DNA of 64,000 nt from Desulfonatronum thioautotrophicum (GCF_000934745.1 NZ_JYNO01000001.1:496001-560000); one strand, 5' to 3'; shown: positions 27,658 through 36,657, counted from the stretch's first letter. Program-made: numbers and translations. Notes: a model not told the origin generated them from the sequence alone.

Positions 27658-28164
27658 ATGTTCCTGAAGAGTTTACGTTATATCTACGATAATTTTGAGG
27701 AAATGTTCTGTGCCCTGAGCGTAGGGACCATGGTCGCCTGTCTGATGATCCAGGTCGGGGTGCGCTGGGCCACCGGGGCCGGTATGGCCTGGACCGAGGA
27801 ACTCAGCCGATATTCTTTTTTGTGGACCGTATTCGTCGGTGCGGCCCTGGTGGCCAAGCACGGCACCCATGTGCGGATCACGGCCCAGTATCTGCTCATG
27901 CCGCTCAAGGTTCGTTTGGTGTTTCGGATGTTCACGGACCTGCTCTGGGTCTGTTTCAACCTGTACATCGCCTGGCTGAGCTGGAACGTGATCCAGGGCA
28001 ACCTGTTGTTTCCGGAACTGTCGCCGGTCTTGGGCATCGTCCGGGCCTACGTGGAGATGATCATCCCCTTCGGCTTTGTCTTGATGAGTTGGCGGATCAT
28101 TGAAGGCTATATCAAACATTGGCGACGGGGAACGCTCCTGACGCTGGTGGAACAGGTTCAATAG
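27658..28164 (+). CDS. TRAP transporter small membrane subunit (DctQ), block B
   Basis: 168 residues with four predicted membrane segments and the family signature WTEELSRYSFLWTVFVGAAL. It pairs with the large permease starting 18 bases downstream. It bridges the binding protein and DctM in Na+-driven high-affinity uptake. Confidence 0.92.
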   Translation: MFLKSLRYIYDNFEEMFCALSVGTMVACLMIQVGVRWATGAGMAWTEELSRYSFLWTVFVGAALVAKHGTHVRITAQYLLMPLKVRLVFRMFTDLLWVCFNLYIAWLSWNVIQGNLLFPELSPVLGIVRAYVEMIIPFGFVLMSWRIIEGYIKHWRRGTLLTLVEQVQ

Positions 28165-28182
28165 GGCCAAGGAGGAAACGAC

Positions 28183-29493
28183 ATGGAAATCAGTGTACTG
28201 GCAATGGTCCTCCTGTCCCTTGGCGCCCTGTTCCTTTTGGGTATGCCCGTGTTCATGAGCCTGGCCGTGGCCTCGGCCGTGGCCCTGATCTACGGCGGCT
28301 ATTTGCCCATGTCCGTAATCCATAATTCCATCTTTGACGGACTGAACATCTTTCCATTGCTGGCCATCCCCTGTTTCGTGATTGCCGGAACCCTGATGGA
28401 GTACGGCAACATCACCAACCAAATCGTCAATGTGGTCAAGCAACTGGTGGGCCGGATGCATGGCGGCCTGGGCGTGACGACAATTTTGGCCTGTACTTTT
28501 TTTGCGGCCATTTCCGGCTCCGGTCCGGGTACCGTGGCCGCGGTAGGCACTATTTTGGTTCCGGCCATGATCCGCACCGGATACAGCAAGGACTATGCCG
28601 CGTCCGTGGCTTCATCCGGGGGAACCATTGGGTTGCTCATCCCGCCCAGCAATCCGATGATCATCTATGCCATCCTGGGCAACGTTTCGGTCACGGCCAT
28701 GTTCACCGCCGGCTTCCTGCCCGGTTTCATCGTCGGTTTTTCCATGTGTATGACCGCGTGGCTGGTGGCCCGGCAGAAAGGCTTTGGCCGCAGTGAAGAA
28801 ATCGGGCCGTTTTGCATGGGCAACTTTCTGCGCTGCTGCTTCAAAAGCTTTTTCTCGCTGATCACACCGGTGATCATCCTGGGTTCCATTTACACCGGTC
28901 TGGCCACGCCCGTGGAAGCCTCGGTGCTGGCCATTGCCTGGGCCTTGTTCGTCGGGTTCGTGATCAATCGTGCGTTAACTCTCTCCGGGGTCTACAAGTC
29001 CCTATTGGAAGGCTCGTTGATCTGCGGCGCGGTGCTGCTCATAGTGGGGACCTCCACCCTGTTTGGCCGCATCCTGACTTTTGAGGAAGCTCCCCAACGT
29101 CTTGCCGCAATGGTCCTGGGGATATCCGAGGATCCGTTCATGGTCCTGATGATGATCGTCGGCGTCCTGGTCATCCTGGGCATGTTCATGGAAACCCTTT
29201 CCACGATCATCATCCTCGTGCCGGTGCTCATGCCCATGATCCATATGCTGGGCATCGACCCCGTCCACTTCGGCGTGGTCCTCGTGCTGACCAACCAGGT
29301 GGCCCTGTCCACCCCGCCCCTGGGCGTGAACCTTTTCGTTGCCTCGCGAATAGCCAACGTTTCGGTGGAGCGCATTGCAGTAGGAGTGTTGCCGTATTTG
29401 GTGGCCTTGTTCGCCTGCATACTGTTGATCACCTATTTTCCAAAAATATCCACGATATTGCCTGAAATGTTCCTGGGTTATGTTGCCCGGTAA
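28183..29493 (+). CDS. TRAP transporter large permease (DctM), block B
   Basis: 436-residue polytopic membrane protein (about 12-13 helices) of the DctM/SiaM type. Typical segments are AISGSGPGTVAAVGTILVPAM, SSGGTIGLLIPPSNPMIIYAI and NQVALSTPPLGVNLFVAS. It completes the block B transporter with the two preceding genes. Confidence 0.94.
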   Translation: MEISVLAMVLLSLGALFLLGMPVFMSLAVASAVALIYGGYLPMSVIHNSIFDGLNIFPLLAIPCFVIAGTLMEYGNITNQIVNVVKQLVGRMHGGLGVTTILACTFFAAISGSGPGTVAAVGTILVPAMIRTGYSKDYAASVASSGGTIGLLIPPSNPMIIYAILGNVSVTAMFTAGFLPGFIVGFSMCMTAWLVARQKGFGRSEEIGPFCMGNFLRCCFKSFFSLITPVIILGSIYTGLATPVEASVLAIAWALFVGFVINRALTLSGVYKSLLEGSLICGAVLLIVGTSTLFGRILTFEEAPQRLAAMVLGISEDPFMVLMMIVGVLVILGMFMETLSTIIILVPVLMPMIHMLGIDPVHFGVVLVLTNQVALSTPPLGVNLFVASRIANVSVERIAVGVLPYLVALFACILLITYFPKISTILPEMFLGYVAR

Positions 29494-29559
29494 CGTGGTG
29501 TTCTGAAGTAGACGGCAATCAACCCTGAAAGAAATCACGCAGATTGTGTGGATGAGATC

Positions 29560-30834
29560 ATGGAGATTCAACTCAAATACGGAAAAGGAACCAGAAAGCT
29601 TCGGTTACCGGACAAGGCCGAGGTGGTGGTGATGACTCCCCGGGATCTGCCGGTGATCGGCGATCTGCCTGTGGCGCTGCATGAGGCTCTGGATGCCCCT
29701 CTGGACACACTCCCCCTGGAACAGCGACCCAGGCCCTCCAGTGTGGCCATAGCCGTGCCGGACGAGACACGTCCCGCGCCATTGAAGCGGCTGCTCCCGG
29801 TGTTGCTCAAGCGCATTTTTCGGGCCTGGCCGGAGCTTGATCCGAAGTATGTGTGCGTGGTGGTGGGCGGGGGCCTGCATCCGGCCCCGGACACGGCCCA
29901 GATGGCTCGCATCCTGCCGGAGGATCTTTACGGTTGCTCGGTTGTGTCCCACGACGCCCTGGCCTCGCCCATGACCTCCTTCGGGACCACATCACGGGGA
30001 ACGCCGGTAGAGATTAACGCGGCCATCGGTGAGGCTGAGTTGAAGATCGTGGTGGGTATGGTCGATCCGCACCAATTCCAGGGCATGACCGGCGGCTCCA
30101 AGGGCATCACCATTGGCTGCGCGTCCAAGGCCATGATCGAGCGCAACCATTCCCTGATGGCCGATCCCGCGGCCCGAGTCGGAAATATCGCTGACAATCC
30201 CACCCGGCTGGATCTGAACGAGGCCGGGCGGATGATCGGGATTGACCTGGCCGTGAACGTCTGCCTGAATCCAAGCAAACAGGCAGTAGGCCTGTTCGTG
30301 GGTGAGCCTGAGGCCGCGCTGCGGGCCGGGGCCGCGGTTACGGAGCAGGTTTACGGACTGCCTTTGGACCGACCCTTTGAGATCGTCATCGCCTCCTGCG
30401 GCGGCGACCCCAAGGACATCTGCCTTTATCAGGCCCAGAAAGGGTTGAACATGGCCTCCCAGTGCGCGAATGCGGGCGGGAAAATTCTGCTTCTGGCCGC
30501 CTGCGGGCAAGGGGTGGGCGATCCGCATTACGAAAAATATGTCTGCCAATTTTCCTGCCCCGAAGATCAGATGCGTGAATTCGCGGAGCAAGGCTTTCGA
30601 ATGGGCGCGCACAAGGCCTTTTTGTTCAGCCGCACCCTGACCAAGTTTACCGTGGTAGTGGATTCGGAACTTGATGCCCAATCCCTGGCTCAGTGCCATC
30701 TGACCAAAGGTGACGCGCAAATCACCCTGGATGCATGGCTTGCGTCGTATCCAGACAAAGAAGAGCCACGCATCGCTGTGGTGCCCAACGCCAACACCAC
30801 CTATTTCTATCGGTCCACAACTCAGCAGGAGTGA
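29560..30834 (+). CDS. LarA-type nickel-pincer racemase (candidate sulfolactate racemase)
   Basis: 424 residues. Residues matching L. plantarum lactate racemase are Arg71 in DETR (LarA R75), His107 in GGGLHPAP (H108), His171 in VDPHQF (H174) and Lys181 in GGSK (K184, which anchors the nickel-pincer nucleotide). The spacing of ten between His171 and Lys181 is identical. CGGDPKDICLYQAQK carries the Gln/Lys pair (Q295/K298). So the active site looks intact. The family racemises alpha-hydroxyacids. Its position just before SuyAB, specific for (R)-sulfolactate, suggests sulfolactate racemisation; lactate is the alternative. larB, larC and larE are not in the window. An upstream GTG at 29548 is an alternative start. 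Confidence 0.8.
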   Translation: MEIQLKYGKGTRKLRLPDKAEVVVMTPRDLPVIGDLPVALHEALDAPLDTLPLEQRPRPSSVAIAVPDETRPAPLKRLLPVLLKRIFRAWPELDPKYVCVVVGGGLHPAPDTAQMARILPEDLYGCSVVSHDALASPMTSFGTTSRGTPVEINAAIGEAELKIVVGMVDPHQFQGMTGGSKGITIGCASKAMIERNHSLMADPAARVGNIADNPTRLDLNEAGRMIGIDLAVNVCLNPSKQAVGLFVGEPEAALRAGAAVTEQVYGLPLDRPFEIVIASCGGDPKDICLYQAQKGLNMASQCANAGGKILLLAACGQGVGDPHYEKYVCQFSCPEDQMREFAEQGFRMGAHKAFLFSRTLTKFTVVVDSELDAQSLAQCHLTKGDAQITLDAWLASYPDKEEPRIAVVPNANTTYFYRSTTQQE

Positions 30835-30839
30835 TCCGC

Positions 30840-31637
30840 ATGTTGCAGGCCAATACGGAAATGCTGCTATCGGACAGCGCCATACTTGAACGTGCTCGCG
30901 ATTCTGGACGGACCATCCGCCAAGAAGTTCTCTTGGCTCTGGAGCAAGGGGAAATGCCGTTACGCTACCAGCGCAACGGGCAGTGTCTGAGCCCGGCAGA
31001 TCAGGCCACACTGGCTCGAGCACATGTGGTTCTGGCCGGATGTGGCGGACTGGGCGGCCATGTCCTGGAATCCCTGGTGCGAAGTGGTGTCGGCCGGATC
31101 ACGGCCTGTGATCCGGATATTTTTGAACCGAGCAACGCCAACCGCCAGCCCCTGGCTTCCACGCGGACCATGGGCCGGTTCAAGGCCCAGGCGGCCCAGT
31201 TCCGGGCCGGAGAGATCAATCCTTTGGTTGAGGTGAGCGCCGTGACAAAGGAAGTATCCCTGGATCACCTCTTTGGAGCTCAGGTCGTGGCCGACTGTCT
31301 GGGAGGGACACTGCACCGCAAGGCCTTGCAAGCCACGGCCGCCGAAGCGGGATTACCCATGGTCTCGGCCGCGGTCTCCGGTTGGAAGGTTCTGGTCAGC
31401 AGTACATGGCCCGGGGAGCCGGGACTGAGTGAATTCATGAGCAGCGGCAGGGGACCCTCCAGGGAGCAGCTTCAAGGTAATCCCTGTCCGACAGTGGCCC
31501 TGGCCGCATCTCTGCAAGCCACGGAGCTGATTCATATCCTGCTCGGGATTCCCTCTGCGTTGCGGGGCAACCTGCTGACAGCTGACCTGATCGAGATGCG
31601 CTTTTCCACGATCAGTCTGCATACACGGGGCGATTGA
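30840..31637 (+). CDS. ThiF/MoeB/HesA-like E1 enzyme
   Basis: About 265 residues. It has a nucleotide-binding loop GCGGLGGHVLESLVRSG and the DPDIFEPSNANRQ segment typical of adenylating E1 enzymes. A likely catalytic cysteine lies in GNPCPTVALAASLQATE. The zinc-binding CxxC pairs of MoeB are absent, as in some AOR-associated HesA homologues. It starts six bases after the racemase stop with AGGAG. Expected role: adenylate the C-terminal glycine of the MoaD-like protein for tungstopterin synthesis serving AOR. Confidence 0.85.
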   Translation: MLQANTEMLLSDSAILERARDSGRTIRQEVLLALEQGEMPLRYQRNGQCLSPADQATLARAHVVLAGCGGLGGHVLESLVRSGVGRITACDPDIFEPSNANRQPLASTRTMGRFKAQAAQFRAGEINPLVEVSAVTKEVSLDHLFGAQVVADCLGGTLHRKALQATAAEAGLPMVSAAVSGWKVLVSSTWPGEPGLSEFMSSGRGPSREQLQGNPCPTVALAASLQATELIHILLGIPSALRGNLLTADLIEMRFSTISLHTRGD

Positions 31638-31675
31638 TATTTCGTAACTGCTCAAAAACTTGTGGCGAGCTTGGC

Positions 31676-31762
31676 CTGGATGCCCGCCTGCGCGGGCATA
31701 ACGAGCTTGGAACAACGTGTCCTCCAAGTCATTCCCGCGCAGGCGGGAATCCAGGGAGCAAG
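31676..31762. repeat. Two-hairpin REP element (CCCGCCTNCGCGGG family), copy 1
   Basis: CTGGATGCCCGCCTGCGCGGGCAT on one side and its near-complement ATTCCCGCGCAGGCGGGAATCCAG on the other, each a hairpin and together an inverted pair. It lies in the 342-bp gap between the E1 gene and suyA. Related copies are at 50523 and 52911. Apart from this repeat, the gap holds only the suyA ribosome site. Confidence 0.8.
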
Positions 31763-31979
31763 GAAACTTTCATGTTGTGTCCGGCTTTTTTTGGCAGTTA
31801 CGATATTTCCTTGGTCAAGCCCGGGATCTGGCCAAGGGCGTCGCACAGCGGCGCGGCTTCACCTGCCAGTGAAGCATTTTGTAAGGTTACGGAGAGGTTT
31901 GAGCCGGATGGCCGGCAAGAAGGCAGGGCATGGTTCCTGCTCAGAGTAATTGTGTATCAACCACTTGAAGGAGGCCAGT

Positions 31980-32264
31980 ATGGCTATCGATTTTCTTGTG
32001 CACGAAGCCGCGGACGGCGTGGGCGTCGTTGTGGTGGAGGGAGTAAAGGCCGGTCAGGAGATTACCGGCTGGGTGATGAAGGAGGACCAGACAATCAAAA
32101 CAACGGTTCTCAACGACATTCCCATCGGCCACAAGCTGGCCCTGAAGGATTTCGCCGTGGGTGACACGGTCATCAAGTACGATACGGACATCGGAAAAGT
32201 GGTCGCGCCCATCAAGAAAGGCGAGCATCTCCACGTTCACAACGTCAAAACCAAAAGGTGGTAA
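31980..32264 (+). CDS. suyA: (R)-sulfolactate sulfo-lyase small subunit
   Basis: 94-residue SAF/UxaA N-terminal-like domain (MAIDFLVHEAADGVGVVVVEGVKAGQ, then HLHVHNVKTKRW). Together with SuyB it eliminates sulfite from (R)-3-sulfolactate to give pyruvate. Separate small and large genes of exactly this size are the SuyAB arrangement. General automated annotation may call it altronate dehydratase. ATG 31980 follows GGAGG. It is three bases before suyB. Confidence 0.88.
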   Translation: MAIDFLVHEAADGVGVVVVEGVKAGQEITGWVMKEDQTIKTTVLNDIPIGHKLALKDFAVGDTVIKYDTDIGKVVAPIKKGEHLHVHNVKTKRW

Positions 32265-32267
32265 GTC

Positions 32268-33428
32268 ATGCAGACAAAGTTTCTCGGATATCGTCGTGAA
32301 AACGGCCGGGTGGGAGTGCGCAACCATGTGATCATTCTGCCCCTGGACGACCTGTCCAACGCAGCCTGCGAGGCTGTGGGCAACAATGTCAAGGGCACCC
32401 TGGCCCTGCCGCATGCCTACGGCCGGTTGCAGTTCGGCGAGGATCTGGAGCTGCATTTTCGGACCCTGATCGGTACCGGCTCCAATCCCAACGTTGCCGC
32501 GGTGGTGGTCATCGGCATCGAACCCCAATGGACCAATCGGGTCGTGGAAGGCATTGCCAAGACCGGCAAGCCCGTGACCGGATTCGCTATTGAGCAGAAC
32601 GGGGATTTCAACACCATCTGCGCCGCCTCCCGCAAGGCCATGGAATACGTGCAGTGGGCCAGTGAAATCCAGCGCACCGAGTGCGATGTGAAGGAACTGT
32701 GGATCTCCACCAAGTGCGGCGAGTCCGACACAACCTCGGGCATCGCCACCAACCCCACTGTGGGGAATGCCTACGACAAGCTCTATGAACAGGGCGCGAC
32801 CCTGCTCTTCGGCGAAACCACGGAGCTGACCGGCGGTGAGCACCTGGTCCTGCAGCGCTGCGCCAACGACGAGGTGCGCAAGCAGTTCCAATACTTTTTC
32901 GATCGCTACGCCAAGGTCGTGGACGACAACAAGACCAGCGACCTGTCCGACTCCCAGCCCACCAAGGGCAACATCGAGGGTGGCCTGACCACTATCGAGG
33001 AAAAGGCCCTGGGCAACATTCAGAAGATCGGCACCAAGGCCCCGGTGGTCGGCTGCCTGGACAAGGCCGAGACACCCACGGGCCCCGGTCTGTGGTTCAT
33101 GGACTCCTCCTCAGCCGCCGCGGAAATGGTCACCCTGTGCGCCGCAGCCGGTTTCGTGGTCCATCACTTCCCCACGGGACAGGGGAACATCATCGGCAAC
33201 CCGATCCTTCCGGTGATCAAGCTCTGCGCCAACCCCCGGACCCTGCGGACCATGAGCGAACACTTCGACGTGGACGTGTCCGGTCTGGTGCGCCGGGAGA
33301 TCAACCTGGATCAGGCCGGGGACAAGCTTATGGAAATGACCATGCGTACGGCCAACGGCCGCCTGACCGCCGCCGAAGCCCTGGGACACCGGGAATTCAT
33401 CTTTACCCGGCTGTACGAGAGCGCATAA
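32268..33428 (+). CDS. suyB: (R)-sulfolactate sulfo-lyase large subunit
   Basis: 386-residue UxaA/GarD C-terminal-type lyase. Characteristic segments are [58 protein letters not shown] with a likely metal cysteine, and [21 protein letters not shown]. Catalyses (R)-sulfolactate to pyruvate plus sulfite with SuyA, probably iron-dependent. It supplies pyruvate for carbon and energy and sulfite as electron acceptor in a sulfite reducer. A terminator follows directly. Confidence 0.9.
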   Translation: MQTKFLGYRRENGRVGVRNHVIILPLDDLSNAACEAVGNNVKGTLALPHAYGRLQFGEDLELHFRTLIGTGSNPNVAAVVVIGIEPQWTNRVVEGIAKTGKPVTGFAIEQNGDFNTICAASRKAMEYVQWASEIQRTECDVKELWISTKCGESDTTSGIATNPTVGNAYDKLYEQGATLLFGETTELTGGEHLVLQRCANDEVRKQFQYFFDRYAKVVDDNKTSDLSDSQPTKGNIEGGLTTIEEKALGNIQKIGTKAPVVGCLDKAETPTGPGLWFMDSSSAAAEMVTLCAAAGFVVHHFPTGQGNIIGNPILPVIKLCANPRTLRTMSEHFDVDVSGLVRREINLDQAGDKLMEMTMRTANGRLTAAEALGHREFIFTRLYESA

Positions 33429-33460
33429 ACAATCTAAAATCGATCTAAAAAACAGCCCGG

Positions 33461-33490
33461 GGCGACGGAACAAACCGTCGCCTCGTTTTT
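33461..33490 (+). terminator. Rho-independent terminator after suyB
   Basis: GGCGACGG-AACAAA-CCGTCGCC followed by TCGTTTTT. It lies between suyB and the aldolase-like gene, so the latter depends on read-through or on its own promoter. Confidence 0.85.
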
Positions 33491-33504
33491 CTCCGGAGGC
33501 TTTT

Positions 33505-34302
33505 ATGCCAATTTGCAAACTCAGCCAATGCCTGAAACAGATTCCCGCTGGGTCTGCCATTGGCTGCTTCAGTGTCTATAGTTTGGAATGCATACGGGCC
33601 GTGGTGGCAGCAGCGGAGACAGAGGACGCCCCAGCGGTCATCTCCCTGGATGCGGATAACCTGCGGTATGTGGGGCTTGGTCCAATAGCCCAGGCCGCCC
33701 TGTTTGCTGCTCAGAAAGCGAACATTCCGATGGCCTTGCAGCTCAATCACGGCCGGAGCTTGGCTGTTGTCCGGGAGGCTCTGGAACTGGGTTTGCCATC
33801 CGTGATGTTCGATGCATCCCATCTTGAATTTGCCGAGAACACCCGGTTGACCAACGAGGCACGGCTCCTGGCACACGAAGCCGGAGCAGAGTTGGAAGGG
33901 GAGTATGGACCGCTTTGCTCCGATCCGCAGGAAATATCACAAGTGCTGGATTTCCTGGAGAGAACCGGGGTTGATTTTTTGGCTTTTTCCGTACCCAAGG
34001 GGCTTTCCAGCTCCGAGTACGCAGGGCGCATAGAACTTCTGGCCGAACTGACGGCAAAGACCTCCGTGCCTCTGGTCCTGCACGGCGGCAGTCGATTGAC
34101 GGAGCAATTGTTGTGTCAAACCCTGGAGTTCGGGATACGCAAGGTAAACGTACATACCGATATTCTGCGCGCTTTGGGGCAGGGGCTGCGTGATCTCATG
34201 CCTGAAGAGCAGGAAAACCCGCTCTATCGATTGCAATTGATCACCAAAGAGGTTCAGTGGCTGGTCGCCCGGCGTATCCGCCTTTTCTCCATGTCGCGAT
34301 GA
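33505..34302 (+). CDS. Class II aldolase-like protein with altered active site
   Basis: 265 residues aligning along its length with KbaY/GatY-type class II aldolases (SVMFDASHLEFAENTRL, LVLHGGSR, GIRKVNVHTD). Two key residues are changed. The catalytic Asp of the LDH motif is Asn (LQLNHGRSL). The zinc histidine of the GTAHG motif is missing (FSVPKGLSSSEY). The first zinc His, the HGGS His and the EYG glutamate remain. Classical metal-dependent aldol chemistry is therefore doubtful. A role on sulfo-sugar intermediates is a speculation from context. It begins 15 bases after the terminator with CGGAGG. Confidence 0.65.
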   Translation: MPICKLSQCLKQIPAGSAIGCFSVYSLECIRAVVAAAETEDAPAVISLDADNLRYVGLGPIAQAALFAAQKANIPMALQLNHGRSLAVVREALELGLPSVMFDASHLEFAENTRLTNEARLLAHEAGAELEGEYGPLCSDPQEISQVLDFLERTGVDFLAFSVPKGLSSSEYAGRIELLAELTAKTSVPLVLHGGSRLTEQLLCQTLEFGIRKVNVHTDILRALGQGLRDLMPEEQENPLYRLQLITKEVQWLVARRIRLFSMSR

Positions 34303-34371
34303 GCACAATTTGTGTTCAGTAGCGTTCTCCTTCTGAAAGGCGGATTGGCTCGGATTGGGCCCTGAATAGGG

Positions 34372-35028
34372 CTAGTGAAACATGAATCGGCTATAGACTT
34401 TCTTAATCAACCGCAGCCCGTTCTTGATATTCTGCTTAAAAATATCCTTGAGCATGGCCTCGTCTTTCTTTCTGAAGGCTTCCAGGATCAGGGAATGCTG
34501 TTCGTGCATGCGAGCCAAGTCATTGCTGTCTCTGGGGCGATTTATCAGGAAAATGTCCACGGACTCCATCAGTTTGTCCACCACCAGGCAGAGATGCGTC
34601 AGCCCTGAATACTCGTAGATCAGGGAGTGAAATTGGCGATCCAGGTGATAGAGTGCCTGGAGGTCCAATCCTGGCTGCATTTCCGCCAGCATCGATTCCA
34701 GCCTGGCAATGCCTGACTCATCCATATTGTGCATGGCCTCAAGGGCCAGAGTCGTTTCCAGCTTGACCCGCATTTCATAGATGATCTCTATCTCCCGCAT
34801 CCGCGGGGCCTCGGCCACCACGGCGCCTTTGTAGGGAATATTGCGCACAAGTCCGGACCGGTCCAGGCGCATCAGCGCTTCCCGGAGCGGACCTTTGCCG
34901 ATACCCAGTTCTTCCTCCAGTTCAGAGATTACAAGCCGGGTTCCAGGGAGTTTTTCCCTGGCGATGATCATATCCCTGATCCGCTGATATGCAGTCAGGG
35001 ATTTCATTTCACAATTCTTTTCAGTCAT
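34372..35028 (-). CDS. GntR-family (FadR/FCD) transcriptional regulator
   Basis: 218 residues. The N-terminal winged helix has AYQRIRDMIIAREKLPGTRLVISELEEELGIGKGPLREALMRLDRSGLV. The C-terminal all-helical FCD ligand domain has metal-type residues in DRQFHSLIYEYSG and EQHSLILEAF. It diverges from hpsN across 309 bases with a recognisable sigma70 promoter, so it probably represses block C, with a hydroxyacid or sulfonate as effector. Confidence 0.9.
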   Translation of the reverse strand: MTEKNCEMKSLTAYQRIRDMIIAREKLPGTRLVISELEEELGIGKGPLREALMRLDRSGLVRNIPYKGAVVAEAPRMREIEIIYEMRVKLETTLALEAMHNMDESGIARLESMLAEMQPGLDLQALYHLDRQFHSLIYEYSGLTHLCLVVDKLMESVDIFLINRPRDSNDLARMHEQHSLILEAFRKKDEAMLKDIFKQNIKNGLRLIKKVYSRFMFH

Positions 35029-35223
35029 TTACTTCTCCACTTGTCATCAATCCCGAGTATCCAGGCTCACTACTCCGGCGCTATATGACCACCAAAGGTC
35101 ACGCCGAGCCGCGGCTTCCCTGATCTTGGACGCTCCGGTCAGTACACCAGAAGCAGGGCGAAGTTAAGGATAGTTTAATATAAAAAAAATTATAATTAAA
35201 TTTAAAAAATATTTTATAAAATA

Positions 35224-35252
35224 TTGACAGCTTTTTTGACCTCCTGTAAGCT
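35224..35252 (+). promoter_or_regulatory. Sigma70-type promoter of block C
   Basis: TTGACA (35224-35229), 17-base spacer, TAAGCT (35247-35252), in an AT-rich region upstream of hpsN. The preceding tract TTAAGGATAGTTTAATAT and A/T runs could act as an UP element. Confidence 0.55.
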
Positions 35253-35337
35253 AGAAGGGAAGAATTGACAACAAGCTGAACAGTAGCTTGCTTTCAAAGC
35301 TTTTCTCATTTTTTCGATGCATGAAATGAAGGCCAAC

Positions 35338-36657
35338 ATGCCAATTGAATACATCAAGAAGGCGCGGAAAACGGCTGAAGACAACAGTGTCGGGATTAGG
35401 AACATGGTTGCGCTTTGGCTGGAAGATATCCGAACCAGGGGCGAAGCTGCCGTCCTGGAGATGGCTGCGACATTTGATGGCTGGTCTGGGGAGGTCGTGC
35501 TCCAGGAAGACAAGAAGCAGCGCTTGATTGCTTCTGTCCCGGAACAGGTCAAAGCAGACATCCGCTTTACGCATGCACAGGTGCTCGCCTTCGCCCTGCG
35601 GCAGCGTGCAAGCATTCGAGATTTCGAGGACAGTTCCTCCCCCGGTGTGCGTCTGGGCCAGCGCGTTGTGCCGGTGGAGGTGGCGGGGTGCTACGTTCCC
35701 GGAGGGCGATTCGCCCATGCCTGTTCGGCCATCATGGGCGTGGCCACGGCCAAGGCCGCCGGAGTGCCCTTTGTGGTAGCCTGCTCCCCGCCCAGAGGGG
35801 ACAATATTGACCCTGTCGTGGCGTTTGCCATGGATCTTGCCGGTGCGGATGTGATTCTTGAACTCGGTGGCGTTCAAGGAGTTGCGGCCATGGCCTATGG
35901 CATTTTTACGGACAGGCCGGCCAACATCCTGGTGGGGCCGGGCAATGCCTACGTGGCCGAGGCCAAGGCCTTGCTGGCCGGGAGCGGCGCCTGCGGAATT
36001 GACGTCTATGCCGGGCCAACGGAGTCCGCGATTATTGCAGACCAGGGCGCGGATCCCATGACGATTGCCATTGATCTTGTATCCCAGGCCGAGCACGGGC
36101 CGGATTCCCCGGTCTGGTTATTTACGGATTCCCGTGACCTGGCAGAAAAGGTGTTGGCGCTGATGCCCAGGGTGATCGCGAAGATGCCCGACCCAGACGT
36201 GCCCCAAGCCGCATGGGCCGACTACGGCGAGATCGTTCTCTGTGCCGACCGTGATGAACTATGCCGCGTTTGCGATGCCTACGCTCCGGAGCATGTCCAG
36301 GTCATGGCCGCGGATCTGGACTGGTGGCTGGGCAATCTGCGTTCCTATGGATCGCTCTTTCTTGGTGAGGGCAGCACGGTGGCCCATGGCGACAAGTGCT
36401 CGGGAACCAACCACATCCTCCCCACCAAGAGGGCCGCCCTGCACAGCGGCGGCTTGAGCGTCCACAAATTCCTCAAAATCCAGACCTATCAGGAAATCGA
36501 CACGCCGGCCAACAAGCGGTTCAGCGCTGTTGCCTCGCGCCTATCCAGGGTCGAGGGCATGGAGGGTCATGCCCGGTCCTGCGACTGGCGGCTTAGGAAA
36601 TATTTTCCGAACGAAAATTGGGGGTTTCACGTCTTCAACCAGCCAGGGGCTGATTGA
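35338..36657 (+). CDS. hpsN: HpsN-like sulfopropanediol 3-dehydrogenase (histidinol dehydrogenase fold)
   Basis: 439 residues. HisD-fold ligands and catalytic residues are present: Gln and His in SQAEHG, Asp in HGDKCSGTNHILPTKR, His in EGHARSCDWR, and the Glu-His pair in YAPEHVQV. The absence of any his gene, and the neighbouring sulfonate genes, favour HpsN, which oxidises (R)-DHPS in two NAD-dependent steps to (R)-sulfolactate. True histidinol dehydrogenase is the alternative. ATG 35338 is preceded by GAAGG; 35317 is an in-frame alternative. The product would feed SuyAB encoded in block B. Confidence 0.8.
   Translation: MPIEYIKKARKTAEDNSVGIRNMVALWLEDIRTRGEAAVLEMAATFDGWSGEVVLQEDKKQRLIASVPEQVKADIRFTHAQVLAFALRQRASIRDFEDSSSPGVRLGQRVVPVEVAGCYVPGGRFAHACSAIMGVATAKAAGVPFVVACSPPRGDNIDPVVAFAMDLAGADVILELGGVQGVAAMAYGIFTDRPANILVGPGNAYVAEAKALLAGSGACGIDVYAGPTESAIIADQGADPMTIAIDLVSQAEHGPDSPVWLFTDSRDLAEKVLALMPRVIAKMPDPDVPQAAWADYGEIVLCADRDELCRVCDAYAPEHVQVMAADLDWWLGNLRSYGSLFLGEGSTVAHGDKCSGTNHILPTKRAALHSGGLSVHKFLKIQTYQEIDTPANKRFSAVASRLSRVEGMEGHARSCDWRLRKYFPNENWGFHVFNQPGAD

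Noticed and set aside
31941-32891. 316-codon minus-strand ORF
   Set aside because: Antisense of suyA and suyB; no domain recognised.
31980-33428. Altronate dehydratase (UxaA) call for the two-gene SAF/UxaA unit
   Set aside because: Split small/large subunits of 94 and 386 residues in a sulfonate context match SuyAB; no uronate genes are nearby.
35338-36657. Histidinol dehydrogenase of histidine synthesis
   Set aside because: No his genes around it, and it is the first gene of an operon with sulfonate transporters and CuyA; HpsN fits better, though the fold is the same.
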